The notes under the pieces are model-generated. The model was not told the DNA's origin. It worked only from the letters and a program-made list of their open reading frames with translations, and ran no database searches. From NCBI GenBank assembly GCA_003279055.1, contig QCBP01000001.1, positions 186,001 through 250,000 of the forward strand: a stretch of DNA of 64,000 nt, given 5' to 3'. Shown one piece after another: positions 9,267-18,885 of the stretch (its first letter is position 1; each line of letters begins with the position of its first letter). The position numbers were made by a program, and so were the translations under genes. The stretch comes from Prochlorococcus sp. AG-347-I21 (GTDB lineage Bacteria; Cyanobacteriota; Cyanobacteriia; PCC-6307; Cyanobiaceae).

Positions 9267-10634
9267 TTACGCAGACTCTTTAATGATTCTTTTTGATCCT
9301 GAAGGTAGTTTAACAATTTTAGATGCGAATAAATTATCTACCATTATTTTTGTAATTGTGAATTCTTTTACATTTTCCTCAGAAGGCAAAGTATACATAA
9401 TGTCTAGCATTAGTTCCTCAATTATTGATCTTAATGCTCTTGCACCTGTCTTCCTTTTATATGCTTCATTTGCTATCGCTTCAACAGAATCAGGCTCAAA
9501 TGATAATTCAACATTATCCATACTTAACAAAGTTTTGAATTGCTTTACTAGTGCATCTCTTGGTTGAGTTAGGATTGATTCTAAGGTTTCTTTAGTAAGA
9601 CGATCTAATACAGCACAAACCGGAATTCTTCCAATAAATTCTGGAATTAGGCCATATTTCACTAAGTCATCTAATTCTAAATTTTTCAGGGAATCTCTTG
9701 GGTCTACTATTTGTTTTATATCAACTTTGTTTTGATCTGAGTTGGTTGTAAATCCTATGGAGTGTTTACCCATACGCTTTTGAACAATATCCTCTAAACC
9801 TATAAAAGCTCCCCCGCAAATGAATAATATTTGACTCGTATCAATTTGGATGCAGTCATGATAAGGATGTTTTCTTCCGCCTTGCGGTGGCACATTAGCA
9901 ATGGTTCCTTCAAGCATTTTTAATAATGCTTGCTGCACCCCTTCACCAGAGACATCTCTAGTAATTGAAGGATTCTCACTTTTTCTTGCAATTTTATCTA
10001 TTTCATCTATGTAAATTATTCCTTTTTGAGCTAGTTCTACATTCATTTCTGATTTCTGTAGAAGTCTTAAAAGTATGTTTTCAACATCCTCCCCAACATA
10101 TCCAGCTTCTGTCAAAGTCGTTGCATCAGCTACAGCAAAAGGAACATCTAGAAACTCTGCTAAAGTTTGCGCCAATAATGTTTTTCCACTGCCAGTAGGG
10201 CCGATGAGTAAAATGTTTGATTTCTGAAGTTTAGTTGCTTGTGAATTTGTTGAATTGCTATTTTTACTATCTTCTTTAATTTTCCAAGCTAATCGCTTGT
10301 AGTGATTATATACAGCTACTGATAATATTTTTTTTGCAGATTCTTGTCCAACAACTTGATTATCTAGAAAACTTTTTATTTCTAATGGCTTAGGAATTGA
10401 GGATAATTCCAAGGGAACATACTTTTTTGGATTATCAGTTGGTAATTTCTTTTTTACTTGCGGAGAGTTGTTTGTGTTCGCTTGATTATCAAGTAATTCT
10501 TCATCGAGAATTTCATTACAAAGATCTATGCACTCATCACAGATATAAACCCCAGGACCAGCTATAAGCTTTCTTACCTGGTCTTGTGATTTGCCGCAAA
10601 ATGAACATTTAAGATGGGCGTCGAATTTAGCCAT
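9267..10634 (-). CDS. clpX: ATP-dependent Clp protease ATPase subunit ClpX
   Basis: Hexameric AAA+ unfoldase of 455 aa that feeds substrates to ClpP. The N-terminal zinc-binding domain has C10/C13 and C32/C35; Walker A is GPTGSGKT (res. 145-152), the substrate-gripping pore loop GYVGED (178-183) and Walker B YIDEID (208-213). An IGF-type ClpP-docking loop is seen as HSIGFTTN. The linker between zinc domain and ATPase is somewhat long and Asn/Lys-rich (about 45-75). It lies 103 bp downstream of clpP on the same strand, the usual cyanobacterial arrangement behind tig. Confidence 0.98.
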   Translation of the reverse strand: MAKFDAHLKCSFCGKSQDQVRKLIAGPGVYICDECIDLCNEILDEELLDNQANTNNSPQVKKKLPTDNPKKYVPLELSSIPKPLEIKSFLDNQVVGQESAKKILSVAVYNHYKRLAWKIKEDSKNSNSTNSQATKLQKSNILLIGPTGSGKTLLAQTLAEFLDVPFAVADATTLTEAGYVGEDVENILLRLLQKSEMNVELAQKGIIYIDEIDKIARKSENPSITRDVSGEGVQQALLKMLEGTIANVPPQGGRKHPYHDCIQIDTSQILFICGGAFIGLEDIVQKRMGKHSIGFTTNSDQNKVDIKQIVDPRDSLKNLELDDLVKYGLIPEFIGRIPVCAVLDRLTKETLESILTQPRDALVKQFKTLLSMDNVELSFEPDSVEAIANEAYKRKTGARALRSIIEELMLDIMYTLPSEENVKEFTITKIMVDNLFASKIVKLPSGSKRIIKESA

Positions 10635-10737
10635 CGATTATAAGTTGTGATGTGAAAGGTGTTAAATATTCCCTTTTACTAGGATTGCTTATAAATATGG
10701 ATTCGTCATCAAATTCTTAAAAAATTAGAATTCCTTG

Positions 10738-11382
10738 TCACTTTTTGATAACTTTATCAATTAATCCATATTCGACCGCTTCTGAGGGAGATAAAAAGTA
10801 GTCTCTTTCTGTATCTTCATTAATCTTTTCTAAAGGTTGACCGGTATGTTCTGCTAAAAGCGAATTTAATGTCTTCTTGAGAAAAAGTATTTCTTTAGCT
10901 TGAATTTCAATCTCTACTGCTTGACCTTGTGCCCCTCCAAGCGGCTGATGAATCATAATCCTAGAATTAGGTAAAGCTAATCTTTTACCCTTTGCGCCTC
11001 CAGAAAGTAGAAATGCCCCCATACTTGCAGCTACCCCAAAGCATATTGTCACTACATCAGGGGATATTTGTTGAATAGTATCGTATATGGCCATTCCTGC
11101 AGTAACTGAGCCTCCAGGAGAGTTGATATATATTTGAATATCTTTTTCGGGATCCTCAGCTTCAAGAAATAATAATTGTGCAACAAGTGAGTCAGATACT
11201 TGATCATTAATTCCAGTACCTAAAAAAATTATTCTCTCCCTCAATAGTCTTGAATAAATATCAAAAGCTCTTTCTCCTCTACCTGATTGTTCTATAACGG
11301 TAGGAACTGCGGCAATAGTTTTATTATTACTTTCGTAAGAACTTATTGAGCTTTGGATTAAATGTTTTTTTTCTGAGTTCAC
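10738..11382 (-). CDS. clpP: ATP-dependent Clp protease proteolytic subunit
   Basis: Serine protease of 214 aa forming the barrel that degrades proteins unfolded by Clp ATPases. The full catalytic triad is visible: S120 in [10 protein letters not shown]145 in RIMIHQP and D194 in TERDYF. It therefore is an active ClpP, not a ClpR-type inactive paralogue. The N-terminal 30 residues are longer than the mature enzyme and may be a processed propeptide. It lies between tig (65 bp upstream) and clpX. Cyanobacteria have several clpP genes; the position next to tig and clpX corresponds to the ClpXP partner (often called clpP2). Confidence 0.97.
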   Translation of the reverse strand: MNSEKKHLIQSSISSYESNNKTIAAVPTVIEQSGRGERAFDIYSRLLRERIIFLGTGINDQVSDSLVAQLLFLEAEDPEKDIQIYINSPGGSVTAGMAIYDTIQQISPDVVTICFGVAASMGAFLLSGGAKGKRLALPNSRIMIHQPLGGAQGQAVEIEIQAKEILFLKKTLNSLLAEHTGQPLEKINEDTERDYFLSPSEAVEYGLIDKVIKK

Positions 11383-11447
11383 AAATTAGTTTTCATCTTA
11401 TAGATAATTTAAGGGTTTTTTTTTTATTTAGTAGGAAATTTCATAAA

Positions 11448-12869
11448 TTATTTTTTTTCTTTTTTATTTCCAGTTTTTGTTTTTGTAGTTTTTGTTTCAG
11501 TTTTTGTGGCTTTTGTTGTTTTGGTGGTTTTGGTGGCTTTAGAAGTTTTTGTAGTTTTTTCTTTTACTTCAGAATTTTCTTCAAGCCAAATTATTATTTT
11601 TTCTTTAAGTAAGTCGTTCCTTATTACTTCTGTTAATTTTTTAATATCTATTTGTTTTGAAGATTGAGAGATTGCATCTTCATAATCTTTCATTTTTAAA
11701 TCAATTTCATCTTTCTCAACTGTTATATTTTCTTTTTCAGCTAATGCTTTTAGAGCTAAATTTCTTTGTACATTTTTTTCAGCCTGAGGCCTTGTGGACT
11801 CTGCTAATGACTTAACTAATTCCGGAGTGAAAGTTGATTTAACATCAAGACCTTGTTGAGCAAATCTTTGAGCCGTTTGTTCAATATTATTCCTAACTTC
11901 TATATCAATCATAGATTTTGGAATTTCAGCAACCAATTCGTTTGTTAAAGCGTCTAATAAAGCTTCAATTTTGATATCTTTTTGAGTTTTTTCAAAATTT
12001 TCTTTCAGTTGCTTTTCAATATCTTTCTTTAACTCTTTTAATGATTCTTTGTTTCCAGACTGTTTTGCAAAATCGTCATTAAGTTCAGGTAATTCTTTTT
12101 CCTTAAGATCCTTAAGATTTACTTCAAAGATTGCCTCTTTGCCTCTTGAATCTTCATGAGAGTAATCTTCGGGAAATTTAAGGTTAAGTGTTTTAGTATC
12201 ACCAATTTTCATCTTCACGATTCCCTCAACGAAACCGGGAATCATTTTGTTTTTTTCTAACTCAAGATCCATTGATTCACTTGTCCCGCCATCAATCTCT
12301 TTACCAGAATCTTTATATTTTCCTTTGAAACTAACTACAGCAATATCTCCTAATTTCGCTGCTCTATTGGTTACCGGAATAATATTTGCAAACTGACTTC
12401 TAGATTTTTCTAGCGCTTCATCTACTGACTTAGGATCAAACTTTGTTTTTGATATTTCAACACTTAGTCCTTTGGATTTTTTTAGTTTTAATTCGGGGGC
12501 AACATCAGTTTGAAGGGTAACCTTTAGTGATTTGTCAGGACTAAAATTTGCAAGTAAAGATTCAAATCCATCTACCAACTCTGGCTCACTTAGTGGCTCT
12601 ATAGATTTTATTTTTAATGCTTCTTGCCATGATTTGTCAATAATTTTTTCTAGAGCAGAAGCATGTAATTGCGTAATGCCAATTCTTTGGATTAAGACTT
12701 GTTTAGGAATTTTACCAAGTCTAAACCCCGGAATTTTAGCCGAACGACTGATAGTAGTGATTGTCTCATTTACACATGTTTTGCATGTCTCAGATGGTAT
12801 TTCTAATTCAAATGAAATTCTACTTTGAGGCAGAGGAGTTGTTTTGACTATTAATGCTTCTTTAGCCAT
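11448..12869 (-). CDS. tig: Trigger factor (ribosome-associated chaperone / prolyl isomerase)
   Basis: Protein of 473 aa. The ribosome-binding N-domain includes the GFRxGKxP-type signature (PGFRLGKIPKQ, about res. 49-59), then an FKBP-type domain with VVSFKGKYKD and GIVKMKIGDT, then the helical C-domain. It binds nascent chains at the ribosome exit. Residues about 434-473 are an extreme Lys/Thr-rich tail of repeated KTTK/KATK units, which E. coli trigger factor lacks. First gene of the minus-strand row with clpP, clpX and dnaX; divergent from asd, with a 122-bp shared upstream region. Confidence 0.96.
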   Translation of the reverse strand: MAKEALIVKTTPLPQSRISFELEIPSETCKTCVNETITTISRSAKIPGFRLGKIPKQVLIQRIGITQLHASALEKIIDKSWQEALKIKSIEPLSEPELVDGFESLLANFSPDKSLKVTLQTDVAPELKLKKSKGLSVEISKTKFDPKSVDEALEKSRSQFANIIPVTNRAAKLGDIAVVSFKGKYKDSGKEIDGGTSESMDLELEKNKMIPGFVEGIVKMKIGDTKTLNLKFPEDYSHEDSRGKEAIFEVNLKDLKEKELPELNDDFAKQSGNKESLKELKKDIEKQLKENFEKTQKDIKIEALLDALTNELVAEIPKSMIDIEVRNNIEQTAQRFAQQGLDVKSTFTPELVKSLAESTRPQAEKNVQRNLALKALAEKENITVEKDEIDLKMKDYEDAISQSSKQIDIKKLTEVIRNDLLKEKIIIWLEENSEVKEKTTKTSKATKTTKTTKATKTETKTTKTKTGNKKEKK

Positions 12870-12991
12870 TTTTTTTATTTATTACTAAAAGCCGAATCTT
12901 AATTATTTCACATTACGTGATTTCCTTGAAAGTTATTTTTTTGATAAAGTAAAAAAAATAGTAAATCTATTTATAAAAATCATTTTAAAGT

Positions 12992-14023
12992 GTGAGAAAA
13001 TCTCCGTTTTTGCCTAATAGGCCATTAAAAGTTGCTGTCTTAGGATCTACAGGTGCTGTGGGATCTGAATTACTGAAAATTCTTGAACAACGTGATTTCC
13101 CAATATCAGAATTGGTATTGCTTTCATCAGAGCGTTCAGAAGGAAAAAAAGTTATTTGGAAAGGTGAAGAATTAGTTACAAAAAAAACAACTAAGGAAGA
13201 ATTTCTGAATCTTGATTTAGTTTTAGCTTCAGCTGGTGGAAGCATTTCAAAAAAATGGTTGTCTACCATTTTGGAAGAAAATGCTTTATTGATAGATAAT
13301 TCAAGTGCTTTCAGATTAGATAATAATGTACCTCTTATTGTTCCTGAAGTTAATGCTAGTGATGTACTCAATCATGATGGGGTAATAGCGAATCCAAACT
13401 GCACTACTATTTTGATGACATTAGTTTTAGCTCCGTTAAATAAACTTTCGACCATTCAAAGGGTCGTTGTCTCAACATATCAATCTGTGAGTGGTGCAGG
13501 CCAACTTGCCATGGAGGAACTAAAACTTTTAACTGAACAATATCTTCAAGGTAATCCTCAAAAAAGCGAAGTTTTGCCATACTCATTGGCTTTTAATTTG
13601 TTTTTACATAATTCACCTATGCTTGCAAATAATTATTGTGAAGAAGAAATGAAAATGGTTAATGAGACTAGAAAAATATTAAATATTTCTGATTTAAAGC
13701 TCTCTGCTACATGTGTTCGAGTCCCAGTACTAAGAGCACATTCTGAATCGATCAATATTGAATTTGCCGGTGTAGTTAATCCTAAAGATGCTCTTGAAGA
13801 ATTAAAAAAATCACCTGGAATTGAAATTATTGAGGATTATAAAAACAATAGATTTCCTATGCCAAATGACGTTATGGGAAGGGATAATGTTGCTGTTGGC
13901 AGGCTAAGAACTGATATAAGTCAGCCTAATGGATTAGAATTATGGTTATGTGGAGACCAAATAAGAAAAGGAGCAGCGCTTAATGCTGTTCAAATAGCTG
14001 AGTTATTAATTCCAAAAAAATGA
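12992..14023 (+). CDS. asd: Aspartate-semialdehyde dehydrogenase
   Basis: NADPH-dependent enzyme (343 aa) converting aspartyl phosphate to aspartate semialdehyde, the branch point to lysine, threonine and methionine. The NADP-binding GSTGAVG (res. 18-24) and the active-site cysteine C137 in NPNCTT are present; the RAHSES block near res. 245 supplies the conserved His/Arg. The start is GTG at 12992; family homologues start near the [10 protein letters not shown] core, so a few N-terminal residues are uncertain. The stop overlaps the dapA ATG (ATGA, 14020-14023), giving translational coupling. Aspartate kinase itself is at 20.9-22.7 kb. Confidence 0.97.
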   Translation: MRKSPFLPNRPLKVAVLGSTGAVGSELLKILEQRDFPISELVLLSSERSEGKKVIWKGEELVTKKTTKEEFLNLDLVLASAGGSISKKWLSTILEENALLIDNSSAFRLDNNVPLIVPEVNASDVLNHDGVIANPNCTTILMTLVLAPLNKLSTIQRVVVSTYQSVSGAGQLAMEELKLLTEQYLQGNPQKSEVLPYSLAFNLFLHNSPMLANNYCEEEMKMVNETRKILNISDLKLSATCVRVPVLRAHSESINIEFAGVVNPKDALEELKKSPGIEIIEDYKNNRFPMPNDVMGRDNVAVGRLRTDISQPNGLELWLCGDQIRKGAALNAVQIAELLIPKK

Positions 14024-14922
14024 TTACAGACAAAACTGAGTGTAATAATCCGTTATTTGGAAGAATATTGACTGCCATGGTTACTCCATTCACTAAAAAT
14101 GGAGATGTTGATTATGAACTGGCTATAAAACTCTCAAATTATCTTTTTGAGAACGGTTCTGATGGAATTGTTTTATGTGGTACTACTGGAGAATCTCCGA
14201 CTCTTTCATGGTCGGAACAGCATGATTTGTTCATTGCAGTAAAGGGATCTTTGGATTCAAGCTGTAAAGTAATAGTTGGCACTGGTAGTAATTGTACAAG
14301 CGAGGCAGTAGAAGCCACAAAAAAAGCCTACGAATCTGGTGCTGATGGTGCTTTGGTTGTTGTTCCTTATTACAATAAGCCACCTCAAGAAGGTCTTTAT
14401 AAACATTTCAGTTCTATTGCTAATTCTGCAAAGAATTTGCCTCTAATGCTCTATAACATACCTGGAAGGACAGGATGCAATTTATTACCTGATACTGTGA
14501 AGAAACTTATGGATTTCTCAAATATTCTCAGTATTAAAGCTGCAAGCGGTAGAATAGAAGAAGTAACAGAACTAAGAGCTATTTGTGGCTCTGAACTCTC
14601 TGTATATAGTGGCGACGATTCATTGTTGCTTCCAATGTTATCCGTAGGTGCTGTAGGAGTAGTAAGTGTTGCAAGTCATTTGGTTGGATTGCAATTGAAA
14701 GAGATGATTCATTCCTTTCAAAGTGGGGAGGTCTCTAAAGCCCTTGCTATTCATGAAAAACTTCAGCCTTTTTTCAAAGCACTCTTTATGACTACTAATC
14801 CAATCCCAATTAAGGCTGCTTTGGAGCTGTCGGGGTGGAATGTAGGTAATCCTAGAAGTCCTTTGTCACCATTAACCACTGACATGAAAAAGCAACTATC
14901 TTTTATCCTGAAATCCCTATAA
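14020..14922 (+). CDS. dapA: 4-Hydroxy-tetrahydrodipicolinate synthase
   Basis: TIM-barrel aldolase of 300 aa that condenses pyruvate with aspartate semialdehyde, the first step committed to lysine and diaminopimelate. The Schiff-base lysine is K173 in SIKAASG, Y145 is in LYNIPGRT and the TTGE motif is at 55-58. The start codon overlaps the asd stop. The last codons and the stop form a perfect hairpin (14911-14931), the stop codon sitting in the loop, so termination may occur right at the end of translation. Length is typical for the family. Confidence 0.97.
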   Translation: MITDKTECNNPLFGRILTAMVTPFTKNGDVDYELAIKLSNYLFENGSDGIVLCGTTGESPTLSWSEQHDLFIAVKGSLDSSCKVIVGTGSNCTSEAVEATKKAYESGADGALVVVPYYNKPPQEGLYKHFSSIANSAKNLPLMLYNIPGRTGCNLLPDTVKKLMDFSNILSIKAASGRIEEVTELRAICGSELSVYSGDDSLLLPMLSVGAVGVVSVASHLVGLQLKEMIHSFQSGEVSKALAIHEKLQPFFKALFMTTNPIPIKAALELSGWNVGNPRSPLSPLTTDMKKQLSFILKSL

Positions 14923-14935
14923 TAGGGATTTTATT
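14911..14935 (+). terminator. Hairpin terminator at the end of dapA
   Basis: A perfect 9-bp stem, AAATCCCTA (14911-14919) with TAGGGATTT (14923-14931), closes a 3-nt loop, TAA at 14920-14922, which is the dapA stop codon. A short T-rich stretch (TTTTATTT) follows. It looks like a rho-independent terminator separating asd-dapA from the RNase J gene, though the U-tract is interrupted by one A. Confidence 0.65.
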
Positions 14936-15002
14936 TAACTTGATAATTAAATTTAAATAAACCTTATTTGATTACAAGCAGGCCTTCATAAATTTCAAAA
15001 TT

Positions 15003-16988
15003 ATGCAATCAAGTACAAATTCAACTGTAAATAGATCTACTAATGATTCATCTAGATCTAAAAGTAATACGCCAGCTCTACGAGTAATACCTCTTGGAGG
15101 ACTACATGAAATAGGAAAAAACACTTGTGTGTTTGAATATGGTGATGAATTGATGCTTGTTGATGCTGGCCTAGCTTTCCCATCTGACGGTATGCATGGC
15201 GTAAACGTTGTTATGCCAGATACAACTTTTTTAAAAGAAAATCAAAGAAGAATAAAGGGAATGATTGTCACTCACGGTCATGAAGATCATATTGGAGGTA
15301 TTTCTCATCATTTAAAGCATTTTAATATTCCGATTATTTATGGTCCAAGACTGGCGATGTCAATGCTTAGAGGAAAAATGGAGGAAGCAGGGGTATCTGA
15401 TAGAACAACCATACAGACAGTAAATCCAAGAGATGTTGTAAAAGTCGGACAACATTTCTCTGTTGAATTTATTCGAAATACTCATTCGATTTGCGATAGT
15501 TTTTCCTTAGCAGTTACAACACCTGTTGGCACAATTATTTTCACGGGAGATTTTAAGTTTGATCATATGCCAGTAGATGGAGAGCAATTTGATATTGAAA
15601 GAATGGTGCATTACGGAGAGAAGGGCGTTCTATGTATGTTTAGTGATTCTACTAATGCCGAAGTTCCAGGTTTTTGTCCTTCTGAGAAGTCTATCTTTCC
15701 CTCTTTAGAAAAACATATTGCTGAGGCAAAAGAACGAGTTATCCTTACTACTTTTGCTAGTTCGGTTCATAGAGTGACAATGATCTTAGAGTTGGCCATG
15801 AAGCATGGAAGAAAGGTCGGTTTGTTAGGTAGATCGATGATAAATGTTATTGCCAAGGCAAGAGATATTGGTTATATGAAATGCCCAGATGATTTGTTTG
15901 TTCCCATTAAGCAAATTAGAGATTTGCCAGATAGAGAGACTTTATTGTTAATGACTGGAAGTCAAGGAGAACCCTTAGCAGCTTTAAGTAGAATATCTCG
16001 TGGTGAACATCAGCATGTTCGTCTTAAGACTACTGATACTGTAATATTTTCAGCCAGCCCAATTCCTGGTAATACTATTTCTGTTGTTAATACAATAGAT
16101 AGATTAATGAAACTTGGAGCAAAGGTTGTTTATGGAAAGGGAGAGAATATTCATGTTTCTGGTCATGGTTTTCAAGAAGATCAAAAGTTAATGTTGGCAC
16201 TAGCAAAACCTAAGTTTTTTGTTCCTGTTCATGGAGAACACAGAATGCTTGTTTGTCATGGCAAGAGTGCACAAACTATGGGGGTTCCAAAGGACAATAT
16301 TTTAATTATTGAAAATGGAGATGTAGTTGAGTTGACACCTAATTCTATTCAAAAAGGAGATCCTGTAAAAGCTGGTGTTGAACTGCTTGATAACTCACGA
16401 AATGGGATAGTAGATGCTCGAGTGTTAAAGGAAAGGCAGCAATTAGCTGGGGATGGTGTAGTAACTGTGTTAGCTCCTATTAGTACAGATGGGAAGATGG
16501 TTGCCCCTCCCAGAGTTAATTTAAGAGGAGTTGTTACTACTGCAGAGCCAAGAAAAATGTCTATGTGGACAGAAAGAGAAATAAGCTGGGTCTTAGAAAA
16601 TAGATGGAAACAATTATCCAGACAAACTGGGCCAAATAATTTTGAAGTAGATTGGATTGGTGTTCAAAGAGAAGTTGAAAATGGTTTATCGAGAAGAATG
16701 AGAAGAGAATTACAAGTTGAACCACTTATTTTGTGTTTAGTTCAACCTGCTCCAAGCGGAACTCGCGCTTATATTCCAAAGATTACTGAAGAGCAAAATT
16801 TTTCCAATAGAAATAGAAATAATAATAATTTCCATAAGAAATCGAGCAATAATCAACCTAATAGTTCAAATAACCCACAAAATACCCAAAAAAGTCCAAA
16901 AGTGTCACAGAATTCATCAGCTGAGACTGCTAAAGAAGATTCATTTGAGGGTAGGACAAGAAGAAGAAGATCCGCTGTCACATCTTAA
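15003..16988 (+). CDS. rnj: Ribonuclease J
   Basis: Metallo-beta-lactamase/beta-CASP RNase of 661 aa with endo- and 5'-3' exonuclease activity on mRNA. The zinc motif HGHEDH is at res. 91-96; later blocks include FTGDFKFD, FASSVHR, TGSQGEP, SASPIPGN and the HVSGHG motif typical of RNase J. An N-terminal polar stretch of about 25 residues and a C-terminal 61-residue tail (601-661), rich in Asn/Ser and ending with TRRRR, are probably disordered. The tail end overlaps the convergent tilS gene by 11 bp. It is preceded by 80 bp after dapA, with a hairpin between. Confidence 0.95.
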   Translation: MQSSTNSTVNRSTNDSSRSKSNTPALRVIPLGGLHEIGKNTCVFEYGDELMLVDAGLAFPSDGMHGVNVVMPDTTFLKENQRRIKGMIVTHGHEDHIGGISHHLKHFNIPIIYGPRLAMSMLRGKMEEAGVSDRTTIQTVNPRDVVKVGQHFSVEFIRNTHSICDSFSLAVTTPVGTIIFTGDFKFDHMPVDGEQFDIERMVHYGEKGVLCMFSDSTNAEVPGFCPSEKSIFPSLEKHIAEAKERVILTTFASSVHRVTMILELAMKHGRKVGLLGRSMINVIAKARDIGYMKCPDDLFVPIKQIRDLPDRETLLLMTGSQGEPLAALSRISRGEHQHVRLKTTDTVIFSASPIPGNTISVVNTIDRLMKLGAKVVYGKGENIHVSGHGFQEDQKLMLALAKPKFFVPVHGEHRMLVCHGKSAQTMGVPKDNILIIENGDVVELTPNSIQKGDPVKAGVELLDNSRNGIVDARVLKERQQLAGDGVVTVLAPISTDGKMVAPPRVNLRGVVTTAEPRKMSMWTEREISWVLENRWKQLSRQTGPNNFEVDWIGVQREVENGLSRRMRRELQVEPLILCLVQPAPSGTRAYIPKITEEQNFSNRNRNNNNFHKKSSNNQPNSSNNPQNTQKSPKVSQNSSAETAKEDSFEGRTRRRRSAVTS

Positions 16989-17994
16989 CTTTTTCAAAGT
17001 TTATATAGTTTTTATTCCAAACAATTTTTAAAAATTCATGCAAGTTTATTTGACCTTTATTTTTTTCATAAATTGAAGTTGCTAATTTTGTCAGATTTTT
17101 AGAACTACATTGCTTTGTAGATATTTCTTTTAAAAATTTATTTAAGATTGTGCACCTGGCTTCAATACACATACTATTTAATAGATTCCTATTGATACCT
17201 TTTGCATCTTTACAATATAGATATGCTAGTTCACTAAGATCATTACGTTCTTTATTGTATTTGCTCATTTTTTGGGAAAAATTATTTATCCTTGCAGAAC
17301 AACCAGGATAGATAACCTCCAAGGTAGGAATAATTTTTTTTCTTACTAAATTTCTTTTTAATTTAAGATCTGAATTTGTAGGGTCTTCCCAGACTGGGAT
17401 TTTCATATCATCACAAAATTGTCTTGTATCTTCTCTACTGAAAATTAATATTGGCCTTATTAAAAAAATTTGATTTTCCAGTAATCTTTTGCCCTCAATA
17501 TTACTCAGACCGGCAAAATTGCTCCCTCTAGATAAATTGAGTATAAATGTCTCTGCGTTATCACTACTCGTGTGACCAGTTAACAAATAAACATTATCTA
17601 TTTGTTGGTTTTTATTTAATAAAGTTTTGGCTCTTTCACATAATTTTTTATATCTCCAGTCTCTTGCTTTTTCTTCTGAAGAAGTATTTTCTTTATTTGC
17701 TTGATCTAGATAGAATGAGATACTTTTATCTTCGCAATAACTTTTTAATTCAAGGGCATATAGTGACGATTTTTTGTGCCATTGATGATCACCGTGCCAA
17801 ACACTAATAGACCAATTATGTAGTTTTTTTAGGTCATTAATTAGGGTTAATAAGGCCATTGAGTCTTTCCCTCCAGAAACACTTATTAAAATATTTGATC
17901 CTTTCGGAATTAATATTTTTTTGGTAAGAATCTCCTTATGCAGTTGATGATGCCATGATGACCAATTTTTCTGAGTTAATTTTTTATCGGACAT
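16978..17994 (-). CDS. tilS: tRNA(Ile)-lysidine synthase
   Basis: N-type ATP pyrophosphatase (338 aa) that changes C34 of the CAU-anticodon isoleucine tRNA to lysidine so that AUA is read. The PP-loop reads SVSGGKDS (res. 38-45), followed by WHGDHQW and TGHTSSDNAETF. AUA codons are frequent in this AT-rich genome, so the enzyme should be essential. The C-terminal part is short and divergent. The 3' end overlaps the RNase J reading frame by 11 bp on the opposite strand. Confidence 0.93.
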   Translation of the reverse strand: MSDKKLTQKNWSSWHHQLHKEILTKKILIPKGSNILISVSGGKDSMALLTLINDLKKLHNWSISVWHGDHQWHKKSSLYALELKSYCEDKSISFYLDQANKENTSSEEKARDWRYKKLCERAKTLLNKNQQIDNVYLLTGHTSSDNAETFILNLSRGSNFAGLSNIEGKRLLENQIFLIRPILIFSREDTRQFCDDMKIPVWEDPTNSDLKLKRNLVRKKIIPTLEVIYPGCSARINNFSQKMSKYNKERNDLSELAYLYCKDAKGINRNLLNSMCIEARCTILNKFLKEISTKQCSSKNLTKLATSIYEKNKGQINLHEFLKIVWNKNYINFEKVKM

Positions 17995-18079
17995 TTTGTG
18001 TTGCTCAGATAATATTTTTTAAAAAATGCACTGTTTTACTAAAACAATGTCACAATCGGGTAATAAATTCATTAAGTAA

Positions 18080-18856
18080 ATGAGTCTGATTAATCTTTTG
18101 CCACAAAAAATTAAAGAAGAGTTAAGAAGCAAATCTTTACTCAAAGTTATTTCAGGATTGAATAATTTCGATGTTCAATCTGTCAATATAATTGTTGAGG
18201 CTGCTTCATTAGGAGGAGCAGATCTTGTCGATATTGCTTGTAAACCTGAACTCGTCGATTTAGCACTTAAGAAGTCAACACTACCCGTTTGTGTTAGTTC
18301 AGTAGTGCCTAGATCTTTTCAAGATTCCGTAAAAGCAGGAGCATCATTAATTGAGATAGGAAATTACGATACTTTTTATGAAAAAGGCATTTATTTTTCA
18401 GATAAAAGAGTTTTAAATATTACAAAAGAGACAAGGGATTTATTGCCTAATGTTCCTTTATCAGTAACTGTCCCTCATACTATGCCTATAGATAAACAAG
18501 TTGATCTTGCTGTAAAGCTTGTGGAAGAAGGTGTTGATATTATTCAAACAGAAGGTGGCACCAGTTCGACTCCTTACTCTCCAGGAATTCAAGGCTTTTT
18601 TGAAAAATCAGTACCAACTCTTGCAGCTACTTATGCTATTCATCAAGAATTTAAGAAACAATCTCTAAATATACCAATCATGAGTGCCTCTGGATTAAGC
18701 CAAGTAACTTGTCCACTAGCAATATCCTCTGGAGCCTCAGCAGTTGGTGTTGGATCTGCAGTTAATAAATTAGATGATTTAATATCAATGATTGCGGTTG
18801 TTAGGGGCTTAAAAGAATCTTTGAAAAATTCAATAATTGGAGAAAAAATTTCTTAG
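18080..18856 (+). CDS. ycf23: Ycf23 / DUF561 family protein
   Basis: Conserved 258-aa protein of cyanobacteria and red-algal plastids (Ycf23, DUF561). The sequence reads like a TIM-barrel: repeated beta-strand ends such as GGADLVDIACKP, VPLSVTVPHTMP, GVDIIQTEGG and IPIMSASGLS, and a terminal GASAVGVGSAV that resembles a phosphate-binding loop. No enzyme activity is established that I know of. It is 26 bp upstream of uvrB on the same strand, which may be only a shared transcript. The start ATG at 18080 is well placed. Confidence 0.85.
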   Translation: MSLINLLPQKIKEELRSKSLLKVISGLNNFDVQSVNIIVEAASLGGADLVDIACKPELVDLALKKSTLPVCVSSVVPRSFQDSVKAGASLIEIGNYDTFYEKGIYFSDKRVLNITKETRDLLPNVPLSVTVPHTMPIDKQVDLAVKLVEEGVDIIQTEGGTSSTPYSPGIQGFFEKSVPTLAATYAIHQEFKKQSLNIPIMSASGLSQVTCPLAISSGASAVGVGSAVNKLDDLISMIAVVRGLKESLKNSIIGEKIS

Positions 18857-18885
18857 TATAGTAATACCCTTTAGCTACTAGCTTG

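Noticed and set aside
11346-11612. Plus-strand 88-aa Phe/Ser/Cys-rich frame
   Set aside because: Antisense image of the Lys/Thr repeat tail of trigger factor; composition is an artefact of poly-purine codons on the other strand.
12902-12924. Imperfect inverted repeat TCAC-N5-GTGA between tig and asd
   Set aside because: Only four base pairs match, which is expected by chance in this DNA; not called as an operator.
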